Positions 24,296 through 35,722 of a stretch of 64,000 nt of DNA are shown piece after piece. How positions within the stretch are numbered: position 1 is the stretch's first letter; each line of letters begins with the position of its first letter. Below the pieces are notes generated by a model. The model was given only the letters and a program-made list of their open reading frames with translations, searched no databases and was not told the DNA's origin. Source of the stretch: Sisyra terminalis (Eukaryota; Arthropoda; Insecta; Neuroptera; Sisyridae); assembly GCA_958496175.1 (NCBI GenBank), contig OY292276.1:54077080-54141079 (forward strand), given 5' to 3'. The position numbers were made by a program, and so were the translations under genes.

Positions 24296-24312
24296 GTTTC
24301 TTAACCATAACA
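24296..24312. mobile_element. Isolated hAT-like terminus
   Basis: CAGGGTTTCTTAACCAT resembles a hAT end. No partner end or target duplication was found, so this is a weak call. Confidence 0.35.
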
Positions 24313-24921
24313 AAAAAAAAAATAGGTATACTATGAGAGATATATCATGGAAACATAGAGCTACGTTAATAAATATTGATTTTCATAAGTTATAAACGTA
24401 CAAATTCAAAACATGAATCAAATTATTGTGAACAACTCCTGAATTCCCGCGAACTAAAAAAAAATAGTTACCGATAATTACATACACAATAATTAGTGGT
24501 CCCTACCGATAGAGAATGACGTTATTTTGAAGAGCCAATGGTATTTTAAAATTGGGTGTTTAATGCCAGATAATAAGAGGGAACAGTTCTTATGTAATAT
24601 GCACAGAAAAATATTATATTGGACATCCATGTATGAAAAAAAATTGCACAAAAAGGATATTTAACAGCATTAAAATTTAATTTACTTCTATATAATGTGA
24701 AATTATTTTAAATTTGAACAACATATAAATATTGTAATAAATGTTTAGGTTTGTAATTTTTCAAAGAAACTTTTTTTAAAGAAAGATAAATTAATAAAGA
24801 TTTTTTAATTATAAATTAAAATTGATATTTATATTGATATACCTAGCAAATTTATTAATTTATAATTAATAAACAAATTGATAATACAAATGTGCAATAT
24901 TAAACAAATTTTTGTATAAGT

Positions 24922-25606
24922 AGCAGCACTTTTCGTAGAAATGTGGAAAGAAACAGTTCCGGAATTTATTAATTATTTCAATACACTAAGTGGCTAAAAT
25001 CGTATCAAAATTAGTTCGATACATCATCAGGATATTTAAGTACAAACAATGGGATTGAATCTACCAATTCCATAATTAAAGAAGAATAAACTTTAAGAGA
25101 TTGTTTATCTGTTTCTCAATTTTTAAATAAATTAAATGATTTACTAATTAAATGATCTATGGACAGAAATCCAGAGCTGCAATGCTACATAATATTTTCT
25201 GTGAAACCAATAGTTACTTTAAAAGAATGGACCGAATCTTATCATTGAGCATTGCAAAACAAGAAAATAATAAAATTGTATAATACATACTTATGTACGT
25301 ACTTCAAATTCGAGTTATAAAAGTATAACTTCAGAATTGATAACCAAATATATTATTGAAGACTGGGAAACTTTTGAAGATTTTGAGTTATATGGCATTT
25401 GGGCGTTTAATATAGATGCTGATATTAGTAAATGAAGATTGTACGTGTCCAATATTTCAAAGAAATTATAAGTGCAAGTATACGTTGGGTTTTCTAATCC
25501 GTTTGAAAAAAATTAAAGTCCCTGAGGAAGTTAGATGTATTCCTTTAGGAATAAAACGATAAAGTGGGCACCCATAAAAAGCAAAGAAAGCATTAATTAT
25601 TCAATA
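24922..25606 (+). pseudogene. Mutator-like (MULE) transposase C-terminal part with SWIM zinc finger
   Basis: Plus-strand translation, broken by stops and frameshifts, follows a known insect MULE/SWIM-type protein. From about 24922 it gives LFVEMWKETVPEFINYF. From 25030 it gives GYLSTNNGIESTNSIIKEE, then a stop, then TLRDCLSVSQFLNK (family: GYPSTNNGLEGTNRxIKxxxTLRERLPLxxFL). From 25437 it gives DCTCPIFQRNYKCKYTLGF, the SWIM finger CxC...CxH with the last His replaced by Tyr. Then come VPEEVRCIPLGIKR and KAKKALIIQ, the usual tail, with two TAA stops. The N-terminal catalytic DDE part was not found and no terminal inverted repeats were identified. The gene is dead and old. Confidence 0.82.
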
Positions 25607-27512
25607 AATTTACTTATTTGACCTTAAAATGTTAACTACTTGGCGTTTTAAATTCTATTTTATTCATGCTTATGTTGTCGTTTTATACTTAATTTATGCA
25701 TCTTTTTGATCTATTATGGAGTTAAATGTTTAAATCTGGCGTGCAAATTACCTATTTAAAAAAATAGCTGACGTTAATGAACAAATTTTGATGTGTACTT
25801 ATATATGCCCCTTTGAAACTGTTAATTCTGACAAGTTATGGTAAGTTAAAGTATAGATACCTCAATCATATGCGGAGAGCTAAGACAGTTCCATATAGTT
25901 TTCTTGTATAAAATTCAAATAATATTAATATATATGTATCGTTATGAAGAGATTGAATATATAATACGATTAACGTTATAATATTCTTATATATGAGTAT
26001 ATGATCGTGATTATCGGGAATTAAGTTTCGTAAAATTGTAAAAATATCAAATTCGAAGTAAAGCCCAGTAGGATAGTGGTTCTGGGAGAAACATTCATCA
26101 GGGAATTGGAGCAGTGTCTGGAAATCCTACTAATTTACAAGAAACTAGGACTCTATGCATTTGGATTTTTGACCCAATTTCAATTACCATTTCAAGATAA
26201 TATATCCATTTAAAATTTAGAGAAATTTTGAAATATTTTTCAATTTGTCTTCCTTAAGTCATATTTCAACTTTCGGCCGACTTATCGATCTTGTTAAATT
26301 TTTTATTCATGTATAGCTGATTGATTTGTGGATGATTAAATATAAAGTAAGCATGCATCCTATGCATAAGGTGTAAAAGTATCAATTTAAATAATCGTGT
26401 TGAATCTCATAAGATATTTTCTACAAATTAATAGAATATTTACATTAATTAAAAAAAAACATTTGATAGTGCGCCTGTTTAAAGGCGTAAAAACATTAAT
26501 TTTTAGATTCGAATACGTTTTTCGTAAGAATATAAAATTTACGATATATAATTCTAATGCATGCAAATTTTAAAAGAAAATAATACCGTCATAGACATCA
26601 CGCAGACGAAGTTGCGGGCATCAGCTAGTAAGGGATAAAATGAAAAAAAAGTACTTATCATTTTTGTTATGGTTTTTGTCAATATAGATTCCCCACGTTT
26701 TAAGTTCGAAACCAGTTTAATTGTAAGCTATTGTGGAATGCAAACCACTCGGTAATCCAACTTTCAACTGTTAATATGAAATAACATAATAAAAGCTTGA
26801 AGGCCAAAATATGTAGTACGAGAGAATGGCAGGTATAAATACAAAGTTCAGGAATTTGGAACCAGTTAAAGGTATTTATTATTTGTTTTCAAATATAATT
26901 ACATTAACACCTGATTCCGAATCCATATATGATACCTTTGAATTTACATTTATAAATACATTTTGGCCTTCAAGCTTTCACTATGTTATTTCATATCACA
27001 AGTTGAGAGAATTGTTTACAGTTTCACACCAGTTTGGAATAACTTAAACCGGCTTCGCTCATAATATTGGTCATTATGGGACAAAGGTGAATAATTTGAA
27101 CGTAAATATTTTTCTACCTGCATTCTTTTGTACAATTCAATAATAGGTTTATCGATTTCGATAATATTTTGTTTTCAGGTACATTTTAGTGTTTCTCCAA
27201 AAAGAAGGTCACAAACAAGTCTAATCTAAGTGGTACCATTATTTATTTCTGGTTTTACTTTTGGTTCTAGTTTAAAGACAGCTTTCTTGATTTGATAGAA
27301 ACTTTGTAATTAAGTTCAACTAATTTTTCTTCAGAAAAAAAGAGTACCTATTTAGTATATACGTTTAATTATTAATAATAAAAGTAGGTAGCATTCAGAA
27401 GAACATCGATTAAAATAAATTTTTGAATATCCATTAATTCGATATTAATTAAATCCTTTAATTAAATATCTATGTTTTTTTAAAGATATCTAAAAATCAG
27501 CATATTTTAAAT
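25607..27512. other. AT-rich stretch, no gene recognised
   Basis: The frame at 26826-27047 (+) has no domain. No paired repeat or splice-bounded exon was seen. Confidence 0.4.
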
Positions 27513-27600
27513 CAGGGGTGACCAACCCAAATGATATTGCGGGCCATTTCAAAAATGCACCCTAACTTCGCGAGCCATCATTAAAGTTATATATCTCAAA
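27513..27600. mobile_element. hAT-like terminus, partial element
   Basis: CAGGGGTGACCAACCCAAAT at 27513, followed by GCGGGCCATTTC and GCGAGCCATCAT, is typical of the left end of non-autonomous hAT elements. The right end was not identified. Confidence 0.5.
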
Positions 27601-28029
27601 TTCTTCATACTTAATTTAGATACACTGTTAACATTTTTATCTGTCAATGTTTTAAACTACTTTTTGCGTCCGTAACATATCTGCGACCGCCAAAAACAGC
27701 ATTTTTAATGGTCAATGCTATAGCCACTAACTGTCAATACTTCATTACTACGATCGTGTAATGATTTTTAGAGGTATACCAAATTTTCACAAAAATTAGT
27801 TAAAAAATGTATATCTTGAAGGTAAGTTATAAAAGGTACAGCAAGAGATGCTGCGAGTTTCTAAGGGAGGTTTTTTTTAATGTTCCAAGAACATATTTTA
27901 AAATCCAAGTTAATTATATACAGCCATTATAATATATACTGACAGGACGACGTCTGGCAAATTAAGCTAGTTACTAATACAATATAAATTTTCATATATC
28001 ATTTACACAATCTTAAAACATGGAAAGAG

Positions 28030-28215
28030 CTGTAAGACCAATGTGAAAATATGGGAAATATCCATCAAGATCCAATTAACAGTCTACTGAGATTTATCTC
28101 AGAAGCATACCTGACCATTGGAACTAGAAACAAAGTAGGAGTGCAACAGTTCTTTTAGAACATAATACAATGAAACTCTTTGAAAAGGCCTCCAAAACTA
28201 TAATATACAGAATTA
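28030..28215 (+). repeat. 3' end of the 21.7-22.4 kb non-LTR family, diverged copy 2
   Basis: CCAATTAACAGTCTACTGAG, the later TCAGAAGCATACCTGACCA and GTGCAACAGTTCTTTTAGAA line up in order with 22275-22415 (CCAGTTGACTGTCTGCTGAG and following). It lacks the coding part and is more decayed than copy 1. Confidence 0.72.
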
Positions 28216-28289
28216 TAAGTTACTAAAGAATTTTTGAATTATCATTTAAGATTAGCTTAAATTAATTATTAAAATTAGCTTAATTTAAT

Positions 28290-28960
28290 GATTGAATCAA
28301 GCCACTAATGTGGAAGTTATGAGAAGAATCAACGAATTAAATGATAACAAAGAAGACCAATTGGATGGATCATATTCTCAGAAGAAAATATTTTACTTAA
28401 TGTTATCAAAGGAAAAGTGGAAAGTTCCAAGTTAAATAGAGAAAATCAATTGAAATCCTATATTTATTTAAAATAGGAATGGACTACCCCAATTCAAAGC
28501 AACTGGCCAGGGATAGGCGATGCTAGATGGAGGAATTAAAGATTTTAGAATTACTAAAGATATACTTCAAGCTATGCAGAAACCGTTTTTATGTTTGCTT
28601 TAATGGTTTAAGTATTTTATTAACAATTGGACCCAATAGATTATAATTGACCTATTAAATTTGTAGTACCTTCTTATAAAACTCAATAATATTAAGATTT
28701 AAAAAAAAATGTGAAATTTGGAAACTGTTAAAAATCATAATTTTTCAAGGATGTGTTATGAAGTTAAAAGAAAAATTCATAAATTTTATGAATTCCTCAA
28801 TCATGGCGTAACAAAGTTCCAAGTAAAATAAAGAAAATCGATTGAAAACGTATATTTATTTAAAAAAGGAATGGACTACCCTAATTTAAAGCAACTGGCC
28901 AGGGATAAGCGATGCTAGATGGAAGAATTCGATATTTGAGAATTACTAAAGATATTGTAT
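28290..28960 (+). repeat. Duplicated debris of a non-LTR ORF2 C-terminus
   Basis: Two direct copies at about 28410-28570 and 28808-28957 share AAAGTTCCAAGT, AGGAATGGACTACCC, AAGCAACTGGCCAGGGATA and GCGATGCTAGATGGA. The first can be read as QLARDRRCW, similar to the LAxDRxxWR end of endonuclease/reverse-transcriptase proteins, and upstream EVMRRINE resembles the EVLRRM block. A further segment at 28664-28810 recurs at 29550-29720, on the other side of the 29-kb palindrome. The coding assignment is weak; the duplication is clear. Confidence 0.6.
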
Positions 28961-28972
28961 ATACAATATATA

Positions 28973-29356
28973 GAATATATTGCGGTCCAATTTATGTAGT
29001 ATAATTTAATATAATAATATATAAAAATCATACCATAAACATAAATTCGAACAAAAGTTCAAACAAAAATATTTGTGACGTATTGCCCAGATACGTATTT
29101 CGATTGCCAAGCAATCTTCCTCAGTGGTCATCAAGTAGTTTGGATCACTCCATTACTGCTTTGTGATGAGCAGTTACGGAGTGATCGAAACTACTTGATG
29201 ACCACTGAGGAAGATTGCTTGGCAATCGAAATACGTATCTGGGCAATACGTCACAAATATTTTTGTTTGAACTTCTGATTAAATTTAAGTTTGTGGTATG
29301 GTTTTTATATATTATTATAATAATAATATCAGGGTCATGGGTAATTGGAATATATT
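28973..29356. mobile_element. ~325-bp near-perfect palindrome with hammerhead-like motifs on both strands
   Basis: The arms run from about 29005 to 29160 and from about 29169 to 29325, with an 8-base loop (TTGTGATG, 29161-29168). They are nearly identical in the inner ~100 bp (TGACGTATTGCCCAGATACG on the left, its complement on the right) and looser outside. The plus strand carries CTGAGGA (29205-29211), one extra A, stem GATTGC/GCAATC with loop TTG (29213-29227), GAAA (29228-29231) and the self-complementary ATACGTAT (29231-29238). The same motif lies on the minus strand in the left arm. A possible 9-bp target duplication GAATATATT lies at 28973-28981 and 29348-29356. The 67-codon frame at 29075-29278 is a by-product of the palindrome. 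Confidence 0.85.
29196..29250 (+). ncRNA. Hammerhead ribozyme-like motif (candidate)
   Basis: Observed parts in hammerhead order are as follows. Stem I 5' strand ends in GACCA (29200-29204). Core CTGAGGA (29205-29211) fits CUGANGA. An extra A (29212) precedes stem II, GATTGC-TTG-GCAATC, six perfect pairs. GAAA is at 29228-29231. Stem III is from ATACGTAT, followed by C at 29239 as the cleavage-site base (AUC, an allowed NUH). Stem I 3' strand TGGGCA (29240-29245) pairs as U-A, G-C, G-C, mismatch, C-G, A-U. The unpaired A before stem II departs from the usual core. The mirror copy lies on the minus strand in the left arm, centred near 29105. Activity is inferred, not shown. Confidence 0.45.
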
Positions 29357-31526
29357 TATATTAATTTATACAATCATTGATTTTGCGACGTTTCGTCTTT
29401 ATTATTGAGACTTTTTCAAGCTCTGAAAATATTACAATATTAACAATATTATTATAAACTGACCGCAACAATGTTTAAACAATTGTTAATTTAAAACTGT
29501 AATAATTAATTTAAACAATAATAAAATTGTTATAATGTTAATTTTTTAGTACCTACTTTTAAAACTCAATAATGTTAAAATTTGAAAAAAATGTGAAATT
29601 TGGAAGCTGTTAAGGTCATATATTAACGAGAATGTTTTCTCTGTTAAAAATCATAATTTTTCAAGGATGTTCGAAAGAAAAATTCATAAATTTTAAAAAT
29701 TCCTCAATCATGACGTAACAATTTAGGTACATACCATGCATACATAGGTTAAATAAGTGACGGATTTTTTTTTGTTCATCACCATCATATAAAGGTCTTC
29801 ATATAAAGGTTTGACGTGTTAAAAAGGCGAGGGCAAATGTAGCAAAGAGGAATCCGTCTAATTAAGAGAGTCAAACGACAAATTAACATGTTCATGCATA
29901 TTGTTAAAACTCGTTTACGTTTTAATACTGCTTGGACTGCAAGAATGAGCTACTTGCTGCTTTTCTGTTCGCTTCAATGTAATAAACTCTCTACCGTGAA
30001 ACTTGTTATGTTGATCATTTATCAAATTATCGCTCACATAATATACCATAGCATGCAGAAATAAGTCAATATTTAATGTAAATTAAACACATAAAACACA
30101 ATTCTACAATATTGAACAAATAACGGAAAGTTTTCACAAACAAATTAAAATGATTTTTCTACTGATTATTGTTACCTCCATCATCATGGCTTAGGCTCGC
30201 TCGTGTAAATGAAAGGCGTCATTTCATGTTTTTTTTTTCGTTCCTCATTAAATTATTTACAAACATTAAAGGAAATTTATTGCTAAACTAAATATATCCA
30301 TCCTCTCATTGCACACAAATGCATCACATGCACCAATCAACGCGACGGTTGCATTGCCAATTAATTAACAAGACCACACCTTTGTCTTTCAATTTCCCAC
30401 TCTTCGCACATAATTAACTCGAGAAAATTTCTTAGGGAAAGAAAAAAAAAACAGTAAATTTAATTATCAATGCAACAAATTGCAGTATGATTTTTCTCAG
30501 GTCAATCTAAAGAAATGGCATTTTTTTTCTGTTGGGTTTGTAGCAACGTTCAAAACAACTTGGCACATAAAAATGTTTTTCTAGACAAGTCTCGTATTTC
30601 TCGTTGGACGAGAAATTCGATCCAATCACTCAGTCAGAGATCGCAAACGCTGAATTATTTCCGTATTTGGAATGAATTATCATTTGATTCCTTCGTAATT
30701 AAAAATTATTAATGTAATGTGGAAATATCTTAGAGAAAACGTTATGTTTCTTTGCACGTTTATATTGAATAGTGTAGTTAACGATATCGTTTCAAAAAAG
30801 TAGCATTTTAAAAACGTATAGTGTGCTATTTCAATGCGTAATCTGACCCAAAAATAAATAATAATTATGATAAAATCGAGAAAAAAATTTAACAACAAAA
30901 CTTTAAAAAGGTAAGTCATTGAAATCAAAGGAAATTTTTATAGAATCCGGAGACTTTCACGAGAAATATGATTTGATCTCAAATGCAATAAGTTCAACAA
31001 TTAAATACATAAGAGAAACTAACTGCAGTTTTAAATTTTGATTATCCAAACAAAAGTTTAACAAATAACAGTATTATACAATCTTATACTGAAAATTCCC
31101 ATCATTGATACGAAATAGCAATTTCTTGAAGAAAAATTTACTTAAAGTAGATACTTAATGGCAAAAATGGTACACTAATAATCAAAGCCAAAGTCTATAA
31201 AGAAAGTTTTCATCTTGTTCTAAAAATATTTAAAAACCCAGCAATTATTGAGTCAAGTTACAATAAAATAAAAGGTGCATTATGAAATACACCAAAAAGT
31301 TGCTTTTAAAAACTCGTTTTTCGTGAAATAGCCAAAGAAAATTTTTGTCGTAAATATTAGACCAATCAAAGGATATATTTCTTTTTAATTGGTAAAAGAC
31401 TCACTAAGTGGCCTACACATTTTTAATGAACAATGCGAAAAGTTAATATGGAAAATTCGAATTTATAAAATTATACTGTTGTGATTTCAATGGACTTACA
31501 GAATTTAAGAAAACATTAGTATGTAC
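29357..31526. other. AT-rich stretch with repeat debris at its left
   Basis: 29550-29720 repeats 28664-28810. At 29388-29435 the reverse complement has a GTCT/AGAC hairpin followed by GAAACGTCGC, like a degenerate relative of the hammerhead-like motifs. 30180-30720 is less AT-rich and has small frames without domains. No gene was recognised. Confidence 0.4.
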
Positions 31527-32337
31527 TAGAGACGCCACGAATATTCGGCCACTATTCGGTATTCGGCCTATTCAGCTACTTTTTTTTAAATTCGGTATTC
31601 GGTCAAATATTGGTTACTATTCGGCCGAATACCGATCGAATACCAAACCATCAAAAAAAAAAGCATATTTTACTCAAAAATGTATAGGAATAGGGAATCA
31701 GAAAGCAATGTCGTTTTCTAAACATAAAGTTAAAACACAAAATTTCTACACAAGCTTTAATTTCGAAGCATATAACACCGAATTTGTATTCCTTTTTGTA
31801 TTCATTTTTGTATTCCGACTATGAAATTACTTATAAACCGATAAATGGCAATTGAATGTCGATAGGTTCAGTAATGACATTACTTTCCGATCCTATTAAT
31901 ATTTATTTTAATCACAAATTTCTACACTTATTACAAAATAAAAATCAATTTGTAATACGTTGTAATGGGTAAAAATTAGAAATGAAACTAATACTCGAAA
32001 ACTATTCGGTGTTCGACTATTCACACCGAACAGTAAATTAGGAACAGTTTCATTATATTACTCAGAAAGGCTTTTATTTCACCAAAAGCTTTTAACTTAT
32101 AAAAATTATTTAACCAGAGCATATTAATACTTAAAATCTATCAGTGGTAAGTTATGATGAATGAAAACAAGTTTTTCAGCGTTTTTTGATAGCAAACGAT
32201 TTCGCTTTTCCTCATAAATTATAAAGTTAAATTATAAATTATAAAGTAAGTTTAAACTTTAAACCTCACTCGCTAAGGGTACTAAGTCTCCCCGAATATT
32301 CGGCCAAATCACTATTCGTGGCATCCCCAGTATGCAC
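31519..32337. mobile_element. hAT element, 803 bp
   Basis: The left end at 31527 is TAGAGACGCCACGAATATTC. The right end at 32329, reverse-complemented, is TGGGGATGCCACGAATAGTG. Flanking octamers are GTATGTAC (31519-31526) and GTATGCAC (32330-32337), 7 of 8 identical. Repeated TATTCGG blocks occur near both ends. No transposase is recognisable inside, so it is non-autonomous. It contains at 31840-31905 the 60-bp segment also found at 905-970. Confidence 0.87.
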
Positions 32338-33465
32338 CCTTACATTTACACTGTATTGTACATCTTACAAAAGAAGCTTTTTCGTTCAAAAAATGTAAAG
32401 CTTTTTTAATTTTTTTCCCTCTACTGACAACAAAAGATCTTATAAGAGAAAATGGGTAAAAAATATTTAGATTTGGTAAAAGTAAATAATATTTTTAACA
32501 AGCCGAATTCTCTGCATATTTATGGGAAATTGGCGAGAAGCATTGTTATGCATAAAATTTAATGAATTTTCGCTATTTAAAAAAAATAAAATAAAAATGA
32601 GGCACTAAAACGTCTTTAAGTTCATTCAAATCCATATTGGTTACTGTTCATTTTGCACAATATTATAATAAACGTTTCCATGGTAACGTCAGATGTTATT
32701 TATTGTCTACATTGTCAACAGTGACAACTAAGCCTGTCACTTTAACGTCAAGCTTCAATTTTACATCGATCATTGGCCATTTCTTGTATATATTGAAATA
32801 TAAAATGCAAATTCATACTTTGTAAGAAAAGTGTGAAAAAAAGTAAAGTATAAATGGAACGTTGTTGAATAATTTGCTTGGTGTAAATTGGTAGAAATCG
32901 ATTCAAATCGAAAACATTTTTAACCACTAAAAACGATTCAAGTGTTCGAACATAAATCGTAAATAGATAATAGATATGCTACTAGTAGATAACTATTTTA
33001 TACTAAACATAGTATAAAGATAAAATTAATAAATAGATATGCTACTATTAAATTGACAAATGTTGACCTAAAATCTTTAACTATCGATTTCACGAAAACA
33101 AAGCATATCGAAAACTTTTGTGCTTCGCTTTCGATTCGTTTGAGGATCTAATAATAAGAAGAATGTTAAAATTAAATAATTAATTTAACATCTTATTATT
33201 TGAGTCCAAGTTCCAAAGAACATTATTAATTATTTACCACACCATGGATGAGAGCAACCAGGATGTTAAAACTTTAAAGGATGTTAAATTAAAGCTTTAA
33301 ATAAATTAAATGTTTATTTAAAGCCCAAAAGCTCTCTACTTAATTCTGAATCCTTTGTATTTAGCTCTCGATCATATTTTATTTAACTTGTAGAAATTTA
33401 CTTTATATTTAATTTTCTTTCATCACATTTCCTTAATCATATAGATATCAGGGTGATCAGACCCT
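32338..33465. other. AT-rich stretch, no gene recognised
   Basis: Nothing beyond short frames was recognised. A partial local duplication with GATATGCTACTA occurs at about 32970 and 33035. Confidence 0.4.
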
Positions 33466-34184
33466 TGCCCAATAGAAAAATTCTCACATAGAAATTAACG
33501 AACAGTGATAAATCCTCATATGGAAATTAGCCAACAGGACAAAAATATTCTATAATAAAAGTCATTGTTTAAATTAGGGGGAAAATCTTATTTCATAAAT
33601 CATCAATGTTATATCATCACAATGTAGTATCGAGGCCTCTATGTCCATCCTGTGGCGAAACACTGACCGCCGCACGGCTTCTGATGGCATGTGGCTTGGC
33701 CCAACAACTACCGATGCCTCCAGTGGATCTGAACCCGGAGAGCACGGGTTTTCTGGAGTGGTGGCGGGCCATAAGGAAAGTGGCATTTTTCAACCATGTA
33801 TAGACCTGGATTGTCTTACATCATTTACTTATATTGTATTAATACTATATTATATACTATGTAGAATATAGACTAAGCTAAAATTTGGCAAGTCGCGACT
33901 TAGCAACTAGAGCGACAGTAAATAAAATTTAAAAAAAAAATGTTATATATTTATTTAATTTTGGTTGTCGTCAAATTTCGTCAATAATCAAACTAACTAT
34001 TAGAAACACTGTCAACTAACAAGTTAATTGTTTAACATTTTTTTTTCAAAAAACACGATATTTTTTTTTCAAATAGGATAAAAAATAAATTATATAACAT
34101 TTTTTTTCCTGTGAGCTAATTTCCATGTGAGGCTTATTATCACTGTGCGTTAATTTCGGTGTGAGGAATTTTCTAATGACCAAC
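33466..34184. mobile_element. Inverted-repeat element split by a non-LTR insertion
   Basis: The left arm at about 33466-33560 and the right arm at about 34085-34184 are inverted copies. Shared, in order: ATTAGAAAA.TTC, CTCACA..GAAATTAACG, ACAGTGATAA, CTCAYATGGAAATTAGC and ACAGGA.AAAAAT. The 3' end of a non-LTR retrotransposon with A-tail lies between them (33600-33945). The undisturbed element would have been a foldback-like MITE. No clear target duplication was found. Confidence 0.72.
33600..33945 (+). pseudogene. 5'-truncated non-LTR retrotransposon, 3' end with A-tail
   Basis: The frame from 33606 gives RPLCPSCGETLTAARLLMAC, resembling the CxxCG...(H)LL..C knuckle near the end of insect non-LTR ORF2 proteins, with the His not conserved. 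Then come GFLEWWRAIRKVAFF and a stop at 33801-33803. After a ~100-bp trailer with GTCGCGACTTAGCAACTAG, the copy ends in AATAAAATTT and A10. Base composition in 33630-33780 is clearly GC-richer than the flanks. It is a short, severely 5'-truncated copy. Confidence 0.72.
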
Positions 34185-35722
34185 TATCATATAACCAGAT
34201 ACTAGGAAACTACCTAGATATAAGAATTTCATAAAAGATAGATAAACTAACTTCGATTAGCTGAAGTTTTCAAAGATAATATATATAAGGTGGTACCAGT
34301 CAATGAAAGCAAAAATCAGCATGGTTGGATAGCCGGAAGAATTTTAATTTTTCATCTCCAAAATTTGTCGCCATCAAGAACGTGACACAAATATAAAGGA
34401 TGTCATACAAAAGCTGCAAAAGAATTATAAATAAGAAATAAAATAATCCAAATCATATATCAATTAATTGCAAAAACTATTAATTAAGCAACTTATCATT
34501 TTACCTTTGACAGCCTTTGATTAATCATTATCTGCAATTGTCACCAACTTCACATCATTCACATTTTGATATCAGAATTTTCACCCAAAAAAATATGATT
34601 AATTTAATCAAACATATCACAAAACGTTAAAAACAATAATTGGCACATATTTATTAACAATTTTTTCATCAATAATTAAACAATAACAAATTCAAACGCA
34701 ATTAAATTGTAAGAAATTAGCCAAATAATTATCGTGAAAATGACAAGCCGACATGTTTGTTAAATTTTGACCTTCAATTTTTTCAATTAGGCTGCATTCG
34801 TTCTGTGCAAATTTGGATTACATCGCTAGCGCCAGCTAGCGCAATGGAAAACGCAAAAACAAGTATATTCATTCTTGTCTTACACATTTAGTTTTCTAAT
34901 TTACAGTCTTTGTCACTTTGAAAAATCATTGTTACAATTAAATTTCAAATAGTTGTTCTTGTTTTTCACATATAACTTTCAATTTTCCGTTTCTGTCACT
35001 TCCCAATTATCGACCATGTTAAATATTTTAAATTATTTTATTTAAATATTTTCATCAAGAACTCGAAACTAATATAAAGAATTTAACAGGAAGTATTTGC
35101 ATTAAAAGCTTTTCAAATAGGCAAAGCCTATTATAAGGGTTAGTTTTTAAAAGATGTATTAATGTTTCAGCATTACCAAAAAATATAATAATTTTTTTAA
35201 AAAAAAAATCCATCTTGAAAAACGGAAAACCACTTTATTTTCTTATTTCCTCCAAATTATTTATTTCAGAATGTTTTTCACGAAAAAAATGAGCTTTGCA
35301 TATAGCTTAGCGAAAGAAACAATCTGGAATGCTAACGAATTAGAAAAGACTTTAGTAAATGGATGTATTCATTATCATTAGCTACTCAAAGTTTCACCAC
35401 AAAATATTGAAGATATCAATATTTCATATCATATGAAATATAGAATTTTCGAAAATTTTACCCTAATGTTGAGATTGTCCTGCACATTTTTTATGCAGCG
35501 ACAAATCCTTCAGAAGAAACTCTTTTTCCGATCTAAAACGGGGGTGAAAAGTAACCAGCATTCAAGTAAGGGGTAAAATAGACTTATAATACCCTGACAT
35601 TATTATGAATTGGTTTACAATCAATGTAAGAAATCGATTATGATGATACAATCGATATTTATGTCCGAAACAAAGCTAGGACGAAGTTAATATCAAGTGG
35701 CTTTTATAAAAAAAGCTGGGAA
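34185..35722. other. AT-rich stretch, no gene recognised
   Basis: No frame above 60 codons, no paired repeat and no splice-bounded exon were recognised. Confidence 0.4.

Noticed and set aside
25010..25040. CATCATCAGG word resembling the hammerhead-like core in reverse
   Set aside because: It falls inside the MULE remnant's coding sequence and has no hairpin or GAAA partner.
29075..29278. 67-codon frame across the palindrome
   Set aside because: It exists only because both arms are open; the sequence is an inverted repeat, not a gene.
29388..29435. Reverse-strand hairpin followed by GAAACGTCGC
   Set aside because: The CTGANGA part is not present (CTTGAAAAA instead), so it was not counted with the hammerhead-like motifs.
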